The notes beneath the pieces were generated by a model. That model was given only the letters and a program-made list of their open reading frames with translations, was not told the origin of the DNA and did not search any database. Made by a program: the position numbers and the translations under genes. Positions 22,437-35,947 of a DNA stretch of 64,000 nucleotides are shown here, in pieces; position 1 is the first letter of the stretch; every line of letters starts with the position of its first letter. Source of the DNA: Solanum dulcamara (taxonomy: Eukaryota > Streptophyta > Magnoliopsida > Solanales > Solanaceae); the NCBI RefSeq assembly GCF_947179165.1, contig NC_077244.1, positions 72,648,144-72,712,143 on the forward strand, written 5' to 3'.

Positions 22437-23183
22437 TAAATAGAGTCCAGCAGATGAAATAGGAAAGAAATCCAAATTTCACTTAAAACAGTCTATATAA
22501 CTAACATACCAAAAAACGAACATACAAGTGATAAACCCTTCAAACACACATCATTCAGTTGACATACACTGCTATATACATAAAACCACCACAAAAAAAG
22601 CTAACAAGGACTAGAAAAAGCACACAAAAGTTAAACAAGGCAAAAACAGCATAAATGAGTTAAACTCATAACCAAAGCAAACAGTCTATCAGATCTGATC
22701 ATCCAGTGGACTCAGCTAAGACTAGAACAAACAGAGAATCAGTGTAAAGAAAAAACCATAAATTGAACAAAAGGCACAACAGAAAACAATAACTCTGCTA
22801 GATCTAAAATGCTAAACTAACAGATATAAATTAAAATCATAAATGAACAAAATAGAAATGTATACCTCAAAACCGCCGCCGGTATACCGATTTCCGCCCT
22901 TCTCCACGAACCACCGCCGTAACCTACAAAACGCAAAGAGACAAGAGAGAGAAATGACTACAATATAAGTTTAGAGAGAGAGAAAGGCGTGTCAGTGGAG
23001 AGTGATTTGTAGAGAGAGAAAAATGATGTGTAGATAAACAGAAAGGAAAGAAGAGCATCATTTACAGATTCTCTCAACTCATTTTAAAGCCAGAGTTGGT
23101 CGTGCAAGATGACGATTTAGTCCCTACTCTGTTTTGTATCGATGAATTGTTGCAAAGGTTATTATAGGAATCAGAAGCTCAGT

Positions 23184-23415
23184 TTTATTACAGCAACGTA
23201 GTACACTATATATTTGTTTTGATTGTTATCATTTTTATTACAGCAATCTATTATATTATATATTTGGTTTGATTGTTACTACTTTTGATTCTCATTTTTA
23301 TTACAGCAATCTATTATACTATATATTTATTTTGATTGTTACTACTTTTGATTCTCATTTTTATTACAGCAATCTATTATACTATATTTGTTTTTATTGT
23401 TACTTTTATTATATT
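23184..23415 (+). repeat. Tandem repeat, about 62-bp unit, four copies
   Basis: Each unit contains TTTTATTACAGCAATCTATT, ATACTATATATTT and TTTTGATTGTTACTACTTTT then GATTCTCA. The middle two copies are nearly identical and the outer ones are diverged or truncated. It lies 150-350 bp upstream of the likely AGO1 start site. Confidence 0.85.
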
Positions 23416-23739
23416 GTTGGGCTATATTCATCCTTAAATAATAACAAAAAAAATTATTTTGTATAATCATCGATTTGCCGTGACCATCTTTCTCTTATGT
23501 TTTCCTCTCATTTTTCCTTTATTATTTAATAACTATAATTTATTTTTTATCTTACATTTTTATTTTTATAGTAGTTGTTGTAATCATTTAAAATTTATTA
23601 AATATAAATTTATAAATGATTTAAAGTGTATTAAATTTAAAATATATTAGTCCAAATAAATATTATGGATTAATTATTTAAATTCAATAAATATGAATTT
23701 AATTAAAGTCCAAACTCATTTTGTTAAGCACAATATCAT

Positions 23740-25030
23740 CTTATCCTAGAGGCTCATTTTGATGTCACGTGTCATGCCAAGTCAAACAAAAAAGCCAGTA
23801 TCGGTGTTCAATACTACTCCCAAAATATTGTATTAGGCTCATATACATCAAGTGAGAAAATACTCAAAATACATCATTTAGTCTCTTTTGGACTTAGCTC
23901 AAAACTCAACTCTTCTCAATTCAAAGAATGCATTTAAAATAAAAATATAATTTAACTTCTTAACTCAATCTCAAATAGATGTTTTAATGCAACAATACTC
24001 AATTAACTCATTTATACTCATGCTCAAAATAATAATTAAGGGACTTCTCAAACTCAACTCATGTTCAAACTCTTTCTCAATCAAAGATGAAAATATTCAC
24101 TCTTTAAACTCAAAATAGTGCATAAAATAATTAATGCAAAACGTCCGCAAATCATTCTAAAAAAAGCTCCATCAATGCATAAAATATAAATGAAATCTCA
24201 ATTAGGGTTCATGTGAATGCAAACACGAATCCATACTCACAACAAGACTCAACTCAAGAAACTCATCAAGAAATATTATAGTATATACAAGAACACAATG
24301 GGAATCATAAATAATTCAAGAACTCAATTTATGGAATCTCGAAACTCAACTCAACTCGAATCAATGAAGATGTAGGGCATGTGGACGAACTCAATCCACA
24401 TCATGGTTAGCCTTACATACCTGAAAATCTAAGAACAACTGAAGTCGAAAAAGAATAATCTAGAGACCCATTCTTGAAATTCTTAGATTCGTTTTCTTAA
24501 AAACCCTATGGTAAAGATTTAAGATTTCTCTTAGTGATTCATGAATAGATGAAGAAATTAGGGTTGGAAAACTTGAAATCTATAAAGAAGAACTTACCTT
24601 GTTGAAAAATCTTGAAAGAGAACCCTAGCTCTTTCTCCTCTTCTTAGCCCTAGTTTATTTTGCTTGAATGTGTAAAAAGTCTAAGGAATTGGTTTAGAAA
24701 CCCTTATAAGGTCAAAAATGACCTATAATAGTCATAAATTAAGTATAGTAGTGGTGCAGAAAAGACCGAAATGCCCCTCATTGAACTGGAAAATGTACGA
24801 TTTTTTTTACACATTAATTGCATTTGTCAAATGCGATTTATGTACAAAAGTCGCCCAACACATAAAACGCACTTGCCAAATGCGTTTTATGAACAAAGTG
24901 AGAAAATGAACTAGGTGGAAGCGGACTTGTCGCGCACTCTTCTGGTTAGACTGTTTTTGCCCTGAAAAATTATCTTTTGACTCGGTTGGTCTAAAATTCA
25001 ATTGAGACCACTTTCCTACATATTTTTCCC
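23740..25030 (-). other. Possible degenerate LTR-retroelement fragment
   Basis: The stretch is rich in CAAACTCAACTCA-like motifs and ends with an AAACCCTTATAAGGTC / AAAATGACC segment, resembling Ty3-type LTR sequence of Solanaceae in reverse orientation. Near 24.81-24.90 kb there are two near-copies of a 35-bp unit (GCATTTGTCAAATGCG / GCACTTGCCAAATGCG). No protein domain survives; low confidence. Confidence 0.25.
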
Positions 25031-25516
25031 CTTGATCTATATTCCAACCTCAGATTGATCAAAAAAATTAGAAATAATACGTTATGCGAGTGTGATATTC
25101 TCTGGGGATATTTTAATAAATTTCCGATGTATAACAAATATGCTATCAAAGTTATTTCAGTTACACTTTTGTTCTGTAATGCAATTTTTTGTCTTTAATG
25201 AGTTGATAACAACGTCAAAAGTATATTCTTCTTAAAATAGAAAATGTCGTCGGGTGAAAGCAATAAGAATGTTAAATCATTTTTTTAAGATATGCATTAA
25301 ATTATTCTTGTAGGGCCAATTATTACTAATAATGATTTTGATGCAACAATCAAAATGGGTAGGTAAATATTAAACAATGGCCATAATCCAATCGTTTTAT
25401 TCTTATCGAATTTTATTCTCATTATTTATTTTCTTATATTTAGCCTAGTTGTCAAATACTCCTATATGTGACATAAAAAAATTAACAATTTTTCGTTGAC
25501 CAATTTGGACTAAATC

Positions 25517-25692
25517 ATTACTAGAAAATATGGAGCTATGGAATTCATAGCTAATTCATCACTAAATAACTTATAGCTAATTGAATTTTTATATAATCTG
25601 TCGCTAATATGTAGCTATATGAGATTAGCATGATTTTTTTAATGTTTAGTTACGAAATTTTGTCCGTCGCTAATTTCTTACTTTCTTATAGT
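25517..25692. mobile_element. Possible short CACTA-like element
   Basis: The left edge TTACTAGAAAATATGG and the right edge TTCTTATAGTAAA resemble worn, opposite CACTA-type termini. Inside are GCTAATT / CGTCGCTAA repeats typical of such elements. There is no exact target duplication, so this is tentative. Confidence 0.35.
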
Positions 25693-26458
25693 AAATATTT
25701 AGCACAAATAGACTTAACTTTTAAATATGTTGAATTAGACTAATTAAAACACACCAATATAATAAATGAAGGACTTATTAACTCGTCCAAACTTGCAAAA
25801 TTGTTTAATGGTGGTTAGGTGGGAAGGAGCCAAGAGTTCACACAATTTTCAACTGAAAAACTACACATATAAGTCATATTATTTTCGCAGCAAAAAATAC
25901 ATTTTAAATAGGAAATGTTAGTATATTACAAGTTGTAATTAATCAAACAATTGTGGTGGTATAAGCTTGGATTCATTACATATCTAGTTTGTTTTTAGGA
26001 ATATATCCTCAATTAATTATGTTCAATGACAATTGACTACTGTATTGTAGGAAGTGCTTCATTAAATATATAAGGTTTTGTTTTTAGGATATACTATTTC
26101 AATTAATCATGCTCACGACAAAAGTATGATGTAAAAAACAATTTAGAGAAAACAACTTTTTCTCTCTCTTAGCTGTCGAATATATTAAGTTATGAACTGA
26201 CTTGTAGCAAAAATTGATTGCAAAAAACGAAAGTTAATATCTCAAAAAGTCACTCAACTTTGACAATTTATTTAACAAATTAAAGTTATTGAATTTTATT
26301 TTGTATCAATAAAATCACTCAACTTAAGCTTTTTTATCAATAAAATCTTTCAACTAAGTTTACCATTAAAAAAAATCTGACATGACAATTTTTTTAGGGG
26401 TAACTACAAAAACATACAATTACATGAGAAAAAAATTACAAGACATTTTTTTATAAAT

Positions 26459-26816
26459 AATTACTTATTTTAGTAATATTTTTTATTTATTATCATCTAT
26501 AACAATACATAACAATATTATGATATATTTGTCATGTATTAAAAGTGAATTATTCATGCAATATAAATGTATTATAAGTGTTTTAAAATATATTATACTT
26601 GTTTGGTAATAAATTGACACAATGTATTATAAGTGTATTAAAGTCTGTGATAAATATGAATAAAATTTGTATTATATTAGTTTTATAAATTATTCTCGCT
26701 AATATATATTAAAATTATATTAAAACTGTATTATAAATATATTATAAGTGTCCAGTAAAAAAAATATTATTGCTATAAATGATAAATATTTTCTTAATAT
26801 AGTATATTTATGTAGG
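26459..26816. mobile_element. AT-rich MITE, copy 1 of 2
   Basis: Starts AATTACTTATTTTAGTAATA and ends TTGCTATAAATGATAAATAT then TTTCTTAATATAG; the ends are imperfect inverted repeats (TTATTATCATCTATAACAAT against ATTGCTATAAATGATAA). The interior has repeated TGTATTATAAGTGT. The same sequence, clearly homologous over about 360 bp, occurs at 60594-60955 in the same orientation. Confidence 0.7.
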
Positions 26817-27730
26817 TTTCCCATTACATAACTTGCATTGCAATAATAAATCCCAAAACTTACATTACCAATCTTTAGCCTAAATCACTATCCGGTATAC
26901 ATCATTATACATCCGGTATACAATAATATTCAATTTTTTCATATTTTATTTTTTATAAAAGTGTTTTAAAACTTGATATACACTATTAAACACTCAATAT
27001 ACAATATTATATAAATTTATAAGAGATATTTATACACCATATATAATAATACACTTATACATTAATATACAAAAAACAGACTTCAACTTCTTCCTTTTAT
27101 CCAAGCATCAAATTCATTCAAAAACACCTCAAAAACTGCACCAAATCACCCAAAATTTTATATTTAGACTCTTCAATACGTAATCGATATGACTTCAAAT
27201 AATGTCCATAATACTTCATAGTAACTCGATAACTCCAGAAATAGAGATAAAACAATGGCTTAATATGTAAATTTCTCCAAAAAGTGAAGGAGAAAATTAC
27301 TTTTAAATAGATCTGGAATAAGAAGAAACTACATAAATTACTTTCTAAATCTGAACCTGATTAATCGACCTAATAAAAAATTTGTTCTCTCTACTTATTG
27401 AAATTTCGTAAGAATCTAGAAAAAAAATATATCAGACAACTTGCATATGCATTCTTAATTAAGGTCATAAAGAAACAAGTCACAACAAGGGCATGGACGG
27501 CTAGCAATTTATATATGGTGATTTCCTTGATTCTAAAGTATAAGAAAAAAGACAAACAACAACCAATCACACTAAGTTTACGTACAACTTTACATTTCTT
27601 TTTTTGGTGCTATACAAATTAATAAACTATCATACATGTTTTGGGTATCTAAGATATATATGCTATGTGAGCCATGTCCACGATAAGCAGTTGGTTGGTG
27701 CATGGAATGTGGCGGATGATGTACGTAGTA

Positions 27731-28045
27731 TTACAGGTCTTCATTTTCCTGCATTATTTTCAGTTTCTCCAGGTGATTCGCACAGTTATTTCCTTGCCTT
27801 AGAATATGCATCATGAAGATCCCAAGTCCAAACAAAAGATGTCGGCACTCCTCTATCACTGCACAATCCGGGTGACTGTCAACGGCGTGTCCCTCACTCA
27901 GAAGCATCAAGGCATCACTTGAGTCAGTCTCAGTGATGACCTTCTTCAAATTGTAGTTCGTCAGCCTCCCGTGTATGCCCACAGTTCTGCCGTGAGGCAC
28001 GACATTGCTACCACACTTAATCGCCCGATGAATCCTCCTACCCAT
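27731..28045 (-). pseudogene. Retroelement RNase H-like (RVT_3 type) fragment
   Basis: A 104-residue open frame shows the layout of the RNase H-like domain found at the end of plant non-LTR reverse transcriptases and related host sequences. Its motifs are ITETDSSDALMLLSEGHAVD (central E-D-S), then HPDCAVIEECRHLL, then HILRQGNNCANHLEKL, which matches the family's H..R.GN..A..LA. No reverse transcriptase is seen upstream on the same strand, so it is a truncated remnant. It could also be a domesticated small gene, but there is no clear promoter or start context. Confidence 0.6.
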
Positions 28046-29930
28046 CTTCCCTTATTGTTTTATTCTGGGAATGACCAACTAATGTACATAGGGACATCTC
28101 TTTGCCTGACTAATGATCGAACACGATGGACATTAGTCACGCACCCAATAACGAAAAAATGGACATATTGCCAATAATTGGCAAAAGAGTCATATAGTGC
28201 CATTTTTTTTTTGGATAATAATAAGATTACTAATATGAGTAAAGAAAAGAAATATTCAGAAGGTAAGAAAATGGAATATATAGGATTGACACCCTAATTT
28301 GAAATACTACTCTGTGTCTTCTTGGATACGACTATTTAACCCTTGTTAACTACTTCTTCCACAAGCCCATTAATAAACTAATACTATATCCAAAGAAGAG
28401 ACAAGTAACAATGCAGGAAGTAATTTTTTTGAACCTTAAGGGAAAATCTCGAATTCGTCGCTTTCTTGATTAAGTGGTCGCTAAAGTAGCTAGGGGAGAA
28501 CATCAAAGACTCTTCCGTTCACACTAATTAAGCTGCTTGCTGTCTCTTATCAATGCATAGTATATATGTTCTAATATGTGCTTAATTATATCATAATATT
28601 TACAAATTGTATTTGTTACATTTCTAATGCGTCTAAAACGGGATGAAAAATAATTGGTTGAAAGAGCTAAAAACACATGAGCATATTAGTAATCGAGAAA
28701 TCATGTTACTTTTCATTCGAATTGGTGCTACTCTGCCTCCTTGGGGTTTGTTAAATTGATATATTGTAACTTGTAAGCTGGTCATGGAGTCACTTGTTCT
28801 TTTCCTCTTTAGCCATGTTTGATATGAATAAATATTTTTCACAACATTTTATTTTATTCCATTTTGTGTTGTCGTGGAAAACATTTTGCAAGAGAAAACT
28901 TTTATGGGCATAAACATCATTGAATTGTGCATTCTAATTTGTGAAAACTTTTATGGCCATAAACATCATTGAATTGTGCGTTCTAATTTGTAAACATGAG
29001 TATAAAAGATACCATCCACAACCTTTGGGCCTAAAAGAGGACTAATCTTGGAAAACACACACAACTACAAATATTTTCTTGGTCTTTTCTTTTTTACTTG
29101 TCAAGATTATCAAAACAAAAAAACAAGGATTCTTTCTTTTACTTGTTCATTTTAACAAATTGAAAAATAGTTTTTTTAATTTTTACCCTTATCATTAAGA
29201 GTAGTCATTTTACAAACTAATTAGAATATTTAATTTGTTGTCAAATTTAAATTTTCAAAATATCATTAATAAGAACAATTTCGTTCAAAGTAATACTTTC
29301 TTAAAGGGGGTGCAACATGCTAAAAGAGAACAGAGGGAATAATAATCTAGCAAGAAATATATATCTTGGTTTTGTTTATGACTTTATGTAGTACAATTTC
29401 CGATCACCAATTACACTAATTTAGAATAGGTGAGAATTGAGGACTTCTTTGACGTTAGTAAATTAATGTTTTCTCAACATGTCCTTGTTTTGGTCCCACC
29501 CTTTTGCTGTCAGTTTTCTACCACGTTGGACCACATTTTGGGGTGCATGCACATTTTATTATTATTTACTATACAAAAACATGTTGCATAAATGTAGATA
29601 TATAGAGAAAATGATACATCATATAGTTAGATTAACGAAAGAAAATTCATGTGTAGAAGTCAATACCCGAACCATACAAGTTTCTTGCCTGAATAGAATA
29701 AAACTCAGTCACTTCCCAACAAAGGAAAAAATCCCAGAGGAAAAAAAAAACATACATGGTGCGTTCTTGACTTCCTAACCGAAAAAAAAGACTATCTGAT
29801 GCACAATAGAGTTCTAAACCACAATTTTGAAAACGAAAAAAAAAGGGACGGGCGGGGCGGGGAACTAGGAATGAGTTGTTAAACTTATAATAAAGCTTTT
29901 GGCAGGGAGCAGTAGGAGCAGGGGGCATAT
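28046..29930. other. Spacer upstream of the HDG gene's 3' end
   Basis: No gene recognised; only short, chance-length ORFs. It contains a 47-bp direct duplication at 28897-28992. The right-hand 100-200 bp next to 30126 are probably the 3' UTR of the HD-ZIP IV gene. Confidence 0.5.
28897..28992 (+). repeat. Direct duplication, about 47-bp unit
   Basis: AAACTTTTATGGGCATAAAC followed by ATCATTGAATTGTGCATTCT is repeated at once with two or three changes (GGCCATAAAC, GTGCGTTC). Confidence 0.85.
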
Positions 29931-30125
29931 GGATGTATCAAGGGCATTGTGTCAGTTCCAGGACTATATGTATTGATGAAAGAAAAGAAGCATAGCATTC
30001 ATAATTCTCAACTAACTCCAAATAAGATCTCTTTACCCTTTTTTTCCTCATTGAATTCATGATCCAACTTCTCATCTGTACTCTGTATTAAAAGCAGCAG
30101 CAGAAATTAAATTCAAAATTTTGGA

Positions 30126-33100
30126 TCAGGAAGTGGAGCAATTCAAGGCAGCTTTAATTTGGTGGATAGTGTTGCCTATAAGGTTATTAACTGTGTTTAC
30201 TGATTCTGGGCTCATTTTGGCTGATGATGACAAACTGCTCACCAATATCTGGAACACTACTGTCACTAGTGAACCCCCTCCCCTTCCCCCTTCCCCCACG
30301 GTACCATTATCCATGGATGCTTCTTTTCGACCGTCCGCCGATATAGTGAACCCTGAGGGGAGTAAAGGGATGTAGGTGGTGTCTTCACCACTCATTGCAA
30401 TGTTGATGGATTGTAAATCCACAGGGCTGTAGACTACTAGTGAACCTGATGAGTCTATGCAACTTTCTTGAAGTATCAACATGTTATTCTGGCTAGTGTT
30501 ATAGGCCTGCAACAATGTAACATTGTCCTGGTTATCAAGGAGGAAATCAAATCATTCCATTATTTGTTAAATACTACTCCTGTTTCAGTATGTTTGTCGG
30601 AGTTTAAAAAAGTAAAAAAAAAAACTTTTAAATCTTATGGTCTTAAATATATTAGGTAAAAAGTTATAATTTAAAAGTTACAAAAAAAAAGGCATTCTTT
30701 TTTTAACGGAGTAAAAAGTAAAGCAACACAAACAAATTGAAACGGAGGGAGTATATGAATAGATTATGGAAATTTACCCTGAGCACAGAAATAGAATTCC
30801 CTGGATGAGAGCCATTTGCAATGTGAGCTATCTCTTGTACTGGATTTTGATTGGAAAGAACATCCCACTGTGTCAAAAGAATTTTTTTTTGAAAATATTG
30901 AATTACAACAATGCAAAATATACCGAGAGTCCCTAAAGGGGGATGAAAATATCTATAATGTACTACAAAATGAAACAACAATGACCTCCGTTTAAATTTT
31001 AGAAGCTTAGTAAATTTGTGCACACCTGAGGTCGAGTCCTTTCGTCCCTAAGGAAATTGAAGACATGTTGTGGAGGAACTGAGAGCCAAACGGTGGAAGA
31101 TGCACTGATGACTACGCCATTGGGCTGGCCAGGAAAGGTGCACTTTTGAAGGGTGGCTCTAACTTCAAATTCATCCAATGTAGAAATGTCGTTCCACTGG
31201 TGTCCATTGGACGGATTTATGCTGGCACAGAAACTGCTCACCATTCTTTGAGCCACTTTCATCATGCTCTTCTTCCCTTCTGGTGATGGAATCACTGCCA
31301 CCATTGCATCACACGCGAATTAGTTTCAAGCAAATCAGTTTTCCTTCGTATTTAAGCACTTATATTTGCAAGTATAGTTAGGCTCAATCTTGAATATAAG
31401 AGGAGGGTAGTTGATGGATTGATTAAAATGGTACTGGATGCGACAGTATTAACTAGTGAAAAAACATATGTCCCATTGAGTTTACCTCCTCCAAGTTCAC
31501 GAGAAGAGTTACCGCTAACCATTAGACAAGCATATCTCTCACACAATCTCTGAAGAGAACCAAGCCATCTCTCTGCTCCAAATGCCATACCACTATATAT
31601 AAGATCTCTATATAGCCTATGAATTGAACCTTTCTCTTCTTCCACTTCAACATGCTCCAACCAAGTTACCTATTACATAGCAGAATTAACCAATTAGATA
31701 TAGTAATACTACTAATGTGGAATTATAGAGCTTATTCACAAAATTATGAAATTAGAGCCATTTAGACAACCTTGGAATAACCATTGGGCATGTCTTGTAT
31801 CAAGCATCCAGATAGCAGCTTATGAACCTTGCATGAAGAGGGAGGGTACAGATTTTCTTGAGTAATATCATAGGAAACATCAACAATTGCCCACGAGCCC
31901 CTCTCAATCTGCTGGCAAAACCGTAGGAAATACAATTGTCGCGTTGGGACTAATGGCGAAAGCACTTGCTGTTCTTCATACATCTGCAAGTAGCAGGACT
32001 AATTTCAGCCTCTACAACACTATGAACATAATTTCAAGGAAAAGATGAAGTTAAGACTATATTTCTTTACCAATTGTAATGTACTACTCCGATTGCCAAT
32101 TATGCCACATGATATTACTTCAAGTGTTCTTGCCTTTGAAACAATTGTAGGAAAGAATTCTGCCCATTTGTTCTACAAAATTATGAGAACAGATCAAAAT
32201 TTTCACTATCAGGTTATTCAAAAGCTAAATATAGAGAGTGTGAGCGAGTAGATAGACTAACCACATCCACGAACATGTCAACTAAGGCCAAACCATTCAT
32301 GATCACAACACCTGATTGCCTGGAAGCCTCAACGCGAACATTTGAATTTTTCAACGAACTGTTAGCCTTTGGAAAAATCTGGTCATAGCTATCGATGTCA
32401 AGTACATCTCTGCCATCAGTTGTTGACTTTGTCCACAAAGGTTCGTTAGTTTGTAAAAGCCTAATCAGTTCCTCCATGGCATTGCCAGCAATATCAGCCA
32501 TAAGGGACTTATCCATGTCTGATATGCTCAATGTAGGACATGGAAAACTTGGAAAAGTACTCGTTGAGCTTCCAGGGAGAAGATCAAGATCGAGGGAAGG
32601 GCCAGTTAGTCCAAAATTAGGCATGGACATTGAGTTAAGTGAGGACAGATGAACAGGTTGCACTGGTGGGAGTTGTGAAATTGGCCTCCCCATATACTTT
32701 GCAGCAATACTTGAAATTTTGTCAAGCTGTATATGCCAAGAAAAAGGATAATAAGATAAAGAAGCAGAGAAATAAACGAATACGGACAAAGAAACTATAT
32801 GAAAGAATTGATATAGACCTCCTCTTTTAGTTGCAAATTCTCCATTCTCAATTTTTGTTCATCAAAATAAGAGTCTTCAGGAGGACCTCCACAAGATGGA
32901 CATATCACATTCTTGATGGCTTCCCTTATCGCGATGTTTTCACATCGAATTCTATCGTTTTCTGCTCGAAGTGCACTATTATCTGCTCTCTCATGTTGAC
33001 TCTATAATCAAGAAGTTTATGTTTATTACTCCATCAACGAAAATAGGTACTTAATTATAAACAAAAAAAATCAGATAAAAAGATGAAAAACCTTCAATTG

Positions 33101-33712
33101 AGTCCTCCTATTTTGGAACCAAAACTTTATTTGACGAGGAGCCAAACCCAAATCTCTACTTAACTGCAATCTGATCTTCTCATCTGGATGCGGACACTCC
33201 TTGAACACGCTACAATGTATAAACACCAAAATATTGTTTCTAAATTAAACCCCATGACTATATTTTTCCTATACAAATTAACTTGTAGTGCCGCTGAATT
33301 TTGACACTACTATCTAATAATTGAATTTTCATATATCTACATACTTCATTTGAATTTCTTAACACACAAAATGCTCTAGGTTTGAGCAAAAACTACTCGA
33401 TTTGGCTAAACTCCTAGGAATTAGCAAATTAAAAAAATAAAATAAGGCACATTACTTGCTACAACTAGTTAAAACATAGGAAGTTTTTACACATGACTAG
33501 CTAATTAAGTGTATATAAGTTAAAAAAATCATTATCATTATTCCTATGAATGATGAATAATACTCAGAAGAACTACTTATATCTTACGCTTCAAGGCTTT
33601 GAATTTGATGCGCTGTGTGTCGATGAAATCGTTTCTTCTTCTGGTGAGCATCTGTAGTGTCGCCGCCACTTGAGGAAGCACCACCACCACCACCACCGGT
33701 GCTGAATTCCAT
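30126..33712 (-). CDS. HD-ZIP class IV transcription factor, HDG11/HDG12-like
   Basis: A nuclear DNA-binding protein of the family that controls epidermal and trichome identity; HDG11 also affects drought response in Arabidopsis. There are ten exons: 33712-33588, 33209-33092, 33001-32819, 32726-32262, 32172-32071, 31983-31771, 31669-31486, 31294-31026, 30867-30778 and 30506-30126. All are GT-AG, total 2130 nt, 709 aa (HDG11 about 720). After a Gly/Ser-rich start comes the homeodomain at about 28-88, with [28 protein letters not shown] and [14 protein letters not shown] zipper-loop-zipper follows with the class-IV CxxC (ICPSCGGP). The START domain (about 220-440) includes [25 protein letters not shown] and [16 protein letters not shown]. 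The START-adjacent region ends [31 protein letters not shown] and [16 protein letters not shown]. An in-frame ATG 22 codons upstream (33778) is unlikely to be used. Confidence 0.93.
30572..30756. mobile_element. Stowaway-like MITE in the last HDG intron
   Basis: Left end TACTCCTGTTTCAGTATGTT then TGTC; right end AACACAAACAAATTGAAACG then GAGGGAGTA, the inverted repeat. It lies only about 20 bp from the donor of exon 9 (30778). Confidence 0.75.
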
Positions 33713-35039
33713 TGATCTCTTTAATTTCTCTATATTTATATATATATATTTGGACAAGGAAATTAAAAAATAGTTCAATGATAATTAATCACACATATAC
33801 ATGGTTTTGAGTAAATTAAATACTTGTTGTAATGAGTAATAATATTAGTAAGAAGAATGTATGATATTGAAGAATGAAGATGTTATAAAGGAAAAATGAA
33901 GATGTTATAGGAATAGCATAGTACAAGGCAAGAATTATGGTTAATGTTTTGTAAGAAAATTAACGGGAGAATATATTGGAATAGGTAACGGACGAAAAAT
34001 CTGACATATATATATATATGTATAAAAATAATAAATATGAAATATAATGAGCATGAATTAAGAGAGAAGATTTTGTGGAGAAAATTAGAATGTGAGAAAC
34101 GGATGGAGAGAAAATAGTGGGAGGGAGGGGAAGGTGGGAAGTAATTAATGACGGGGATTGGAAAATGTGGGAGGAAGGAATGAATAGCAATTGGCCATAA
34201 GGGGGAAGGAAGAAAAAACCATATTCAAGATAATAACTTAATTGTCGCTAAATATTTTTTTTGGAGACAATTATTAATGATAATTATATTTTAGCATTGT
34301 TTGTAGCGATATTGAATTCAATGATAATTAACTAATGTTGATAAAGATTTTAACACTCTTTATTAATGTGTATATATATTACTGCTAAAAATTATTTTTG
34401 TTATAGTGCTTAGAGACATATTTTCAAAAATTAGACTAAGTAATGGTTAAATTGAATGATTATAATATATATTGATGAATTAAAAAATAGTTAATGAATT
34501 CATGTGTTCATTTAGAGATGGATGATGTATTTTTACGAAAGCTTATAAATTTTTGTGTGTAAATTTTATAGGTAGATTTTATATCGGTGAAATAAATTGA
34601 GCAAAAATCTAAAGGAAATAATCAATAAATTAATTTGTGAATACTTTAATTTAATTGATTAGCAAAATTAGCTCATAAACTCATGATTCATCCAATTCGT
34701 TTACGTTGAACAGGTTAATGGCTTGCACTTATTTTAAAAGTTTTTGCACGGATTGCACCTCAAACAAGTTGATGTTGAATTATTGCTCGTAATTTCTATG
34801 TTTAATTTTCGTCCTTACTGTTCATTTAATAAAAAAATTGTGGATCAAAGTAACCTTATCTATTCAGACTTAATTTGCCAATAAAAGTTCGATAGAAATT
34901 AACTTATGCAACATAAGTTGTGTAGGTTTTCCCACAATTTGTTACTGTGTTCAGAAATTGAAGGTATTTTTTTCCGACTTATGTTCTTTATTCCTTTTAG
35001 AGAAAAAAAATAAGCTTGTGTTTTTTTTCCTTCTTGAGA

Positions 35040-35352
35040 ACACATCATGTCCTTCCGGCATATGGCATAACTTATTCTGCCTTTTACGATAACTTGTGGG
35101 ATATTATGATACGAATATATAAACTTCTCTCACAAAAAAAGTTATTTGTTATTTCGATGTCAGGAGCATATGCTATGTGTTATTATGCCTTTTACGACAT
35201 GTGGAATCTTATGATACAACGTATAAATTGATATCGCAAAATAATAATTTATTATTTTGATGTCAGGGGCATAGCCCGTGGAATATTATGTTACGAAAAT
35301 ATAAATATATACCTTGTGAAAAAAATTATTTATTATTTTGATATCATAGATA
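35040..35352 (+). repeat. Imperfect tandem repeat, three units of about 120 bp
   Basis: Units share GGCATA-GC-TA, TTATT-TGCCTTTTACGA, ACTTGTGGGATATTATGATA then CGAATATATAAA, and TTATTTGTTATTTCGATGTC then AGG. The third unit is shortened (GGGGCATAGCCCGTGGAATA). Confidence 0.7.
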
Positions 35353-35947
35353 TTTTTGACCGCTTATTTTTTATTTAAATTATTGAAGGCAAAAATTAAA
35401 CAACATTTCAAAATATGAATATTTGTGCAAATGATCTCTTATTTTATTAAGTCAACTCATTTTTACTTAGCTTAATTCAACCCATTTTAAAAGTTTGATC
35501 ATGCAATTTAGATTGATTCATGAAAAAACTTGTCTAAATATTTTTAAAAATATATTTTTATTTGTTATGTTATATAATGCAAAAAAGTTTTATTAGGTAG
35601 CTAAACAAATTATAAAAAAATTAAAAAAAAAATTCAATTTAATAAAAATTAAATAAATTGAGTTATGATAGATAATTAAATTTTACAAAGAGAATTTTAT
35701 AATCATCCATTAAAATAATATAATATAATATGATATAATCAATACGATACAATATAATATAATTCATTATACAATAATATCTAACAACCAAGTCCAATGG
35801 TCTACAAAGTGATTGTTCAAACTTCAACGTAGCCTTTAAGATGAGAACAAGGAGTACTAATTTCTCGCCAAACATTAGAGAAAACACAAGAGAAAAAAAG
35901 GAAAAAATTATAAAAGTAAGAAAGGGATATGAAAAATGTACTTTCAA

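Larger units (their letters stand above)
21078..23060 (-). other. AGO1 5' leader exon and 1.8-kb leader intron
   Basis: A 3' splice site TTTTTTTGTAG lies eight bases upstream of the ATG at 21077, and a donor GGTTTTGAG|GTATAC lies at 22865. This gives a non-coding exon from about 22866 to 23060, rich in CT on the gene strand (repeated TCTCTCTC at about 22950-23020), as in many plant core promoters or leaders. The intron contains a SINE and a MITE. Confidence 0.65.
23061..27600. other. AGO1 upstream region and repeat-rich spacer
   Basis: No gene is seen. The first few hundred bases are the AGO1 promoter side. The rest is very AT-rich and holds the tandem repeat at 23.2 kb, a possible LTR remnant at 23.7-25.0 kb, a CACTA-like fragment and an AT-rich MITE. 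Confidence 0.6.

Noticed and set aside
33713..33778. N-terminal extension of the HDG protein from the ATG at 33778
   Set aside because: It would add 22 hydrophobic and basic residues not found in the family, and overlaps a TATA-like run; the ATG at 33712 fits the family's Gly-rich start.
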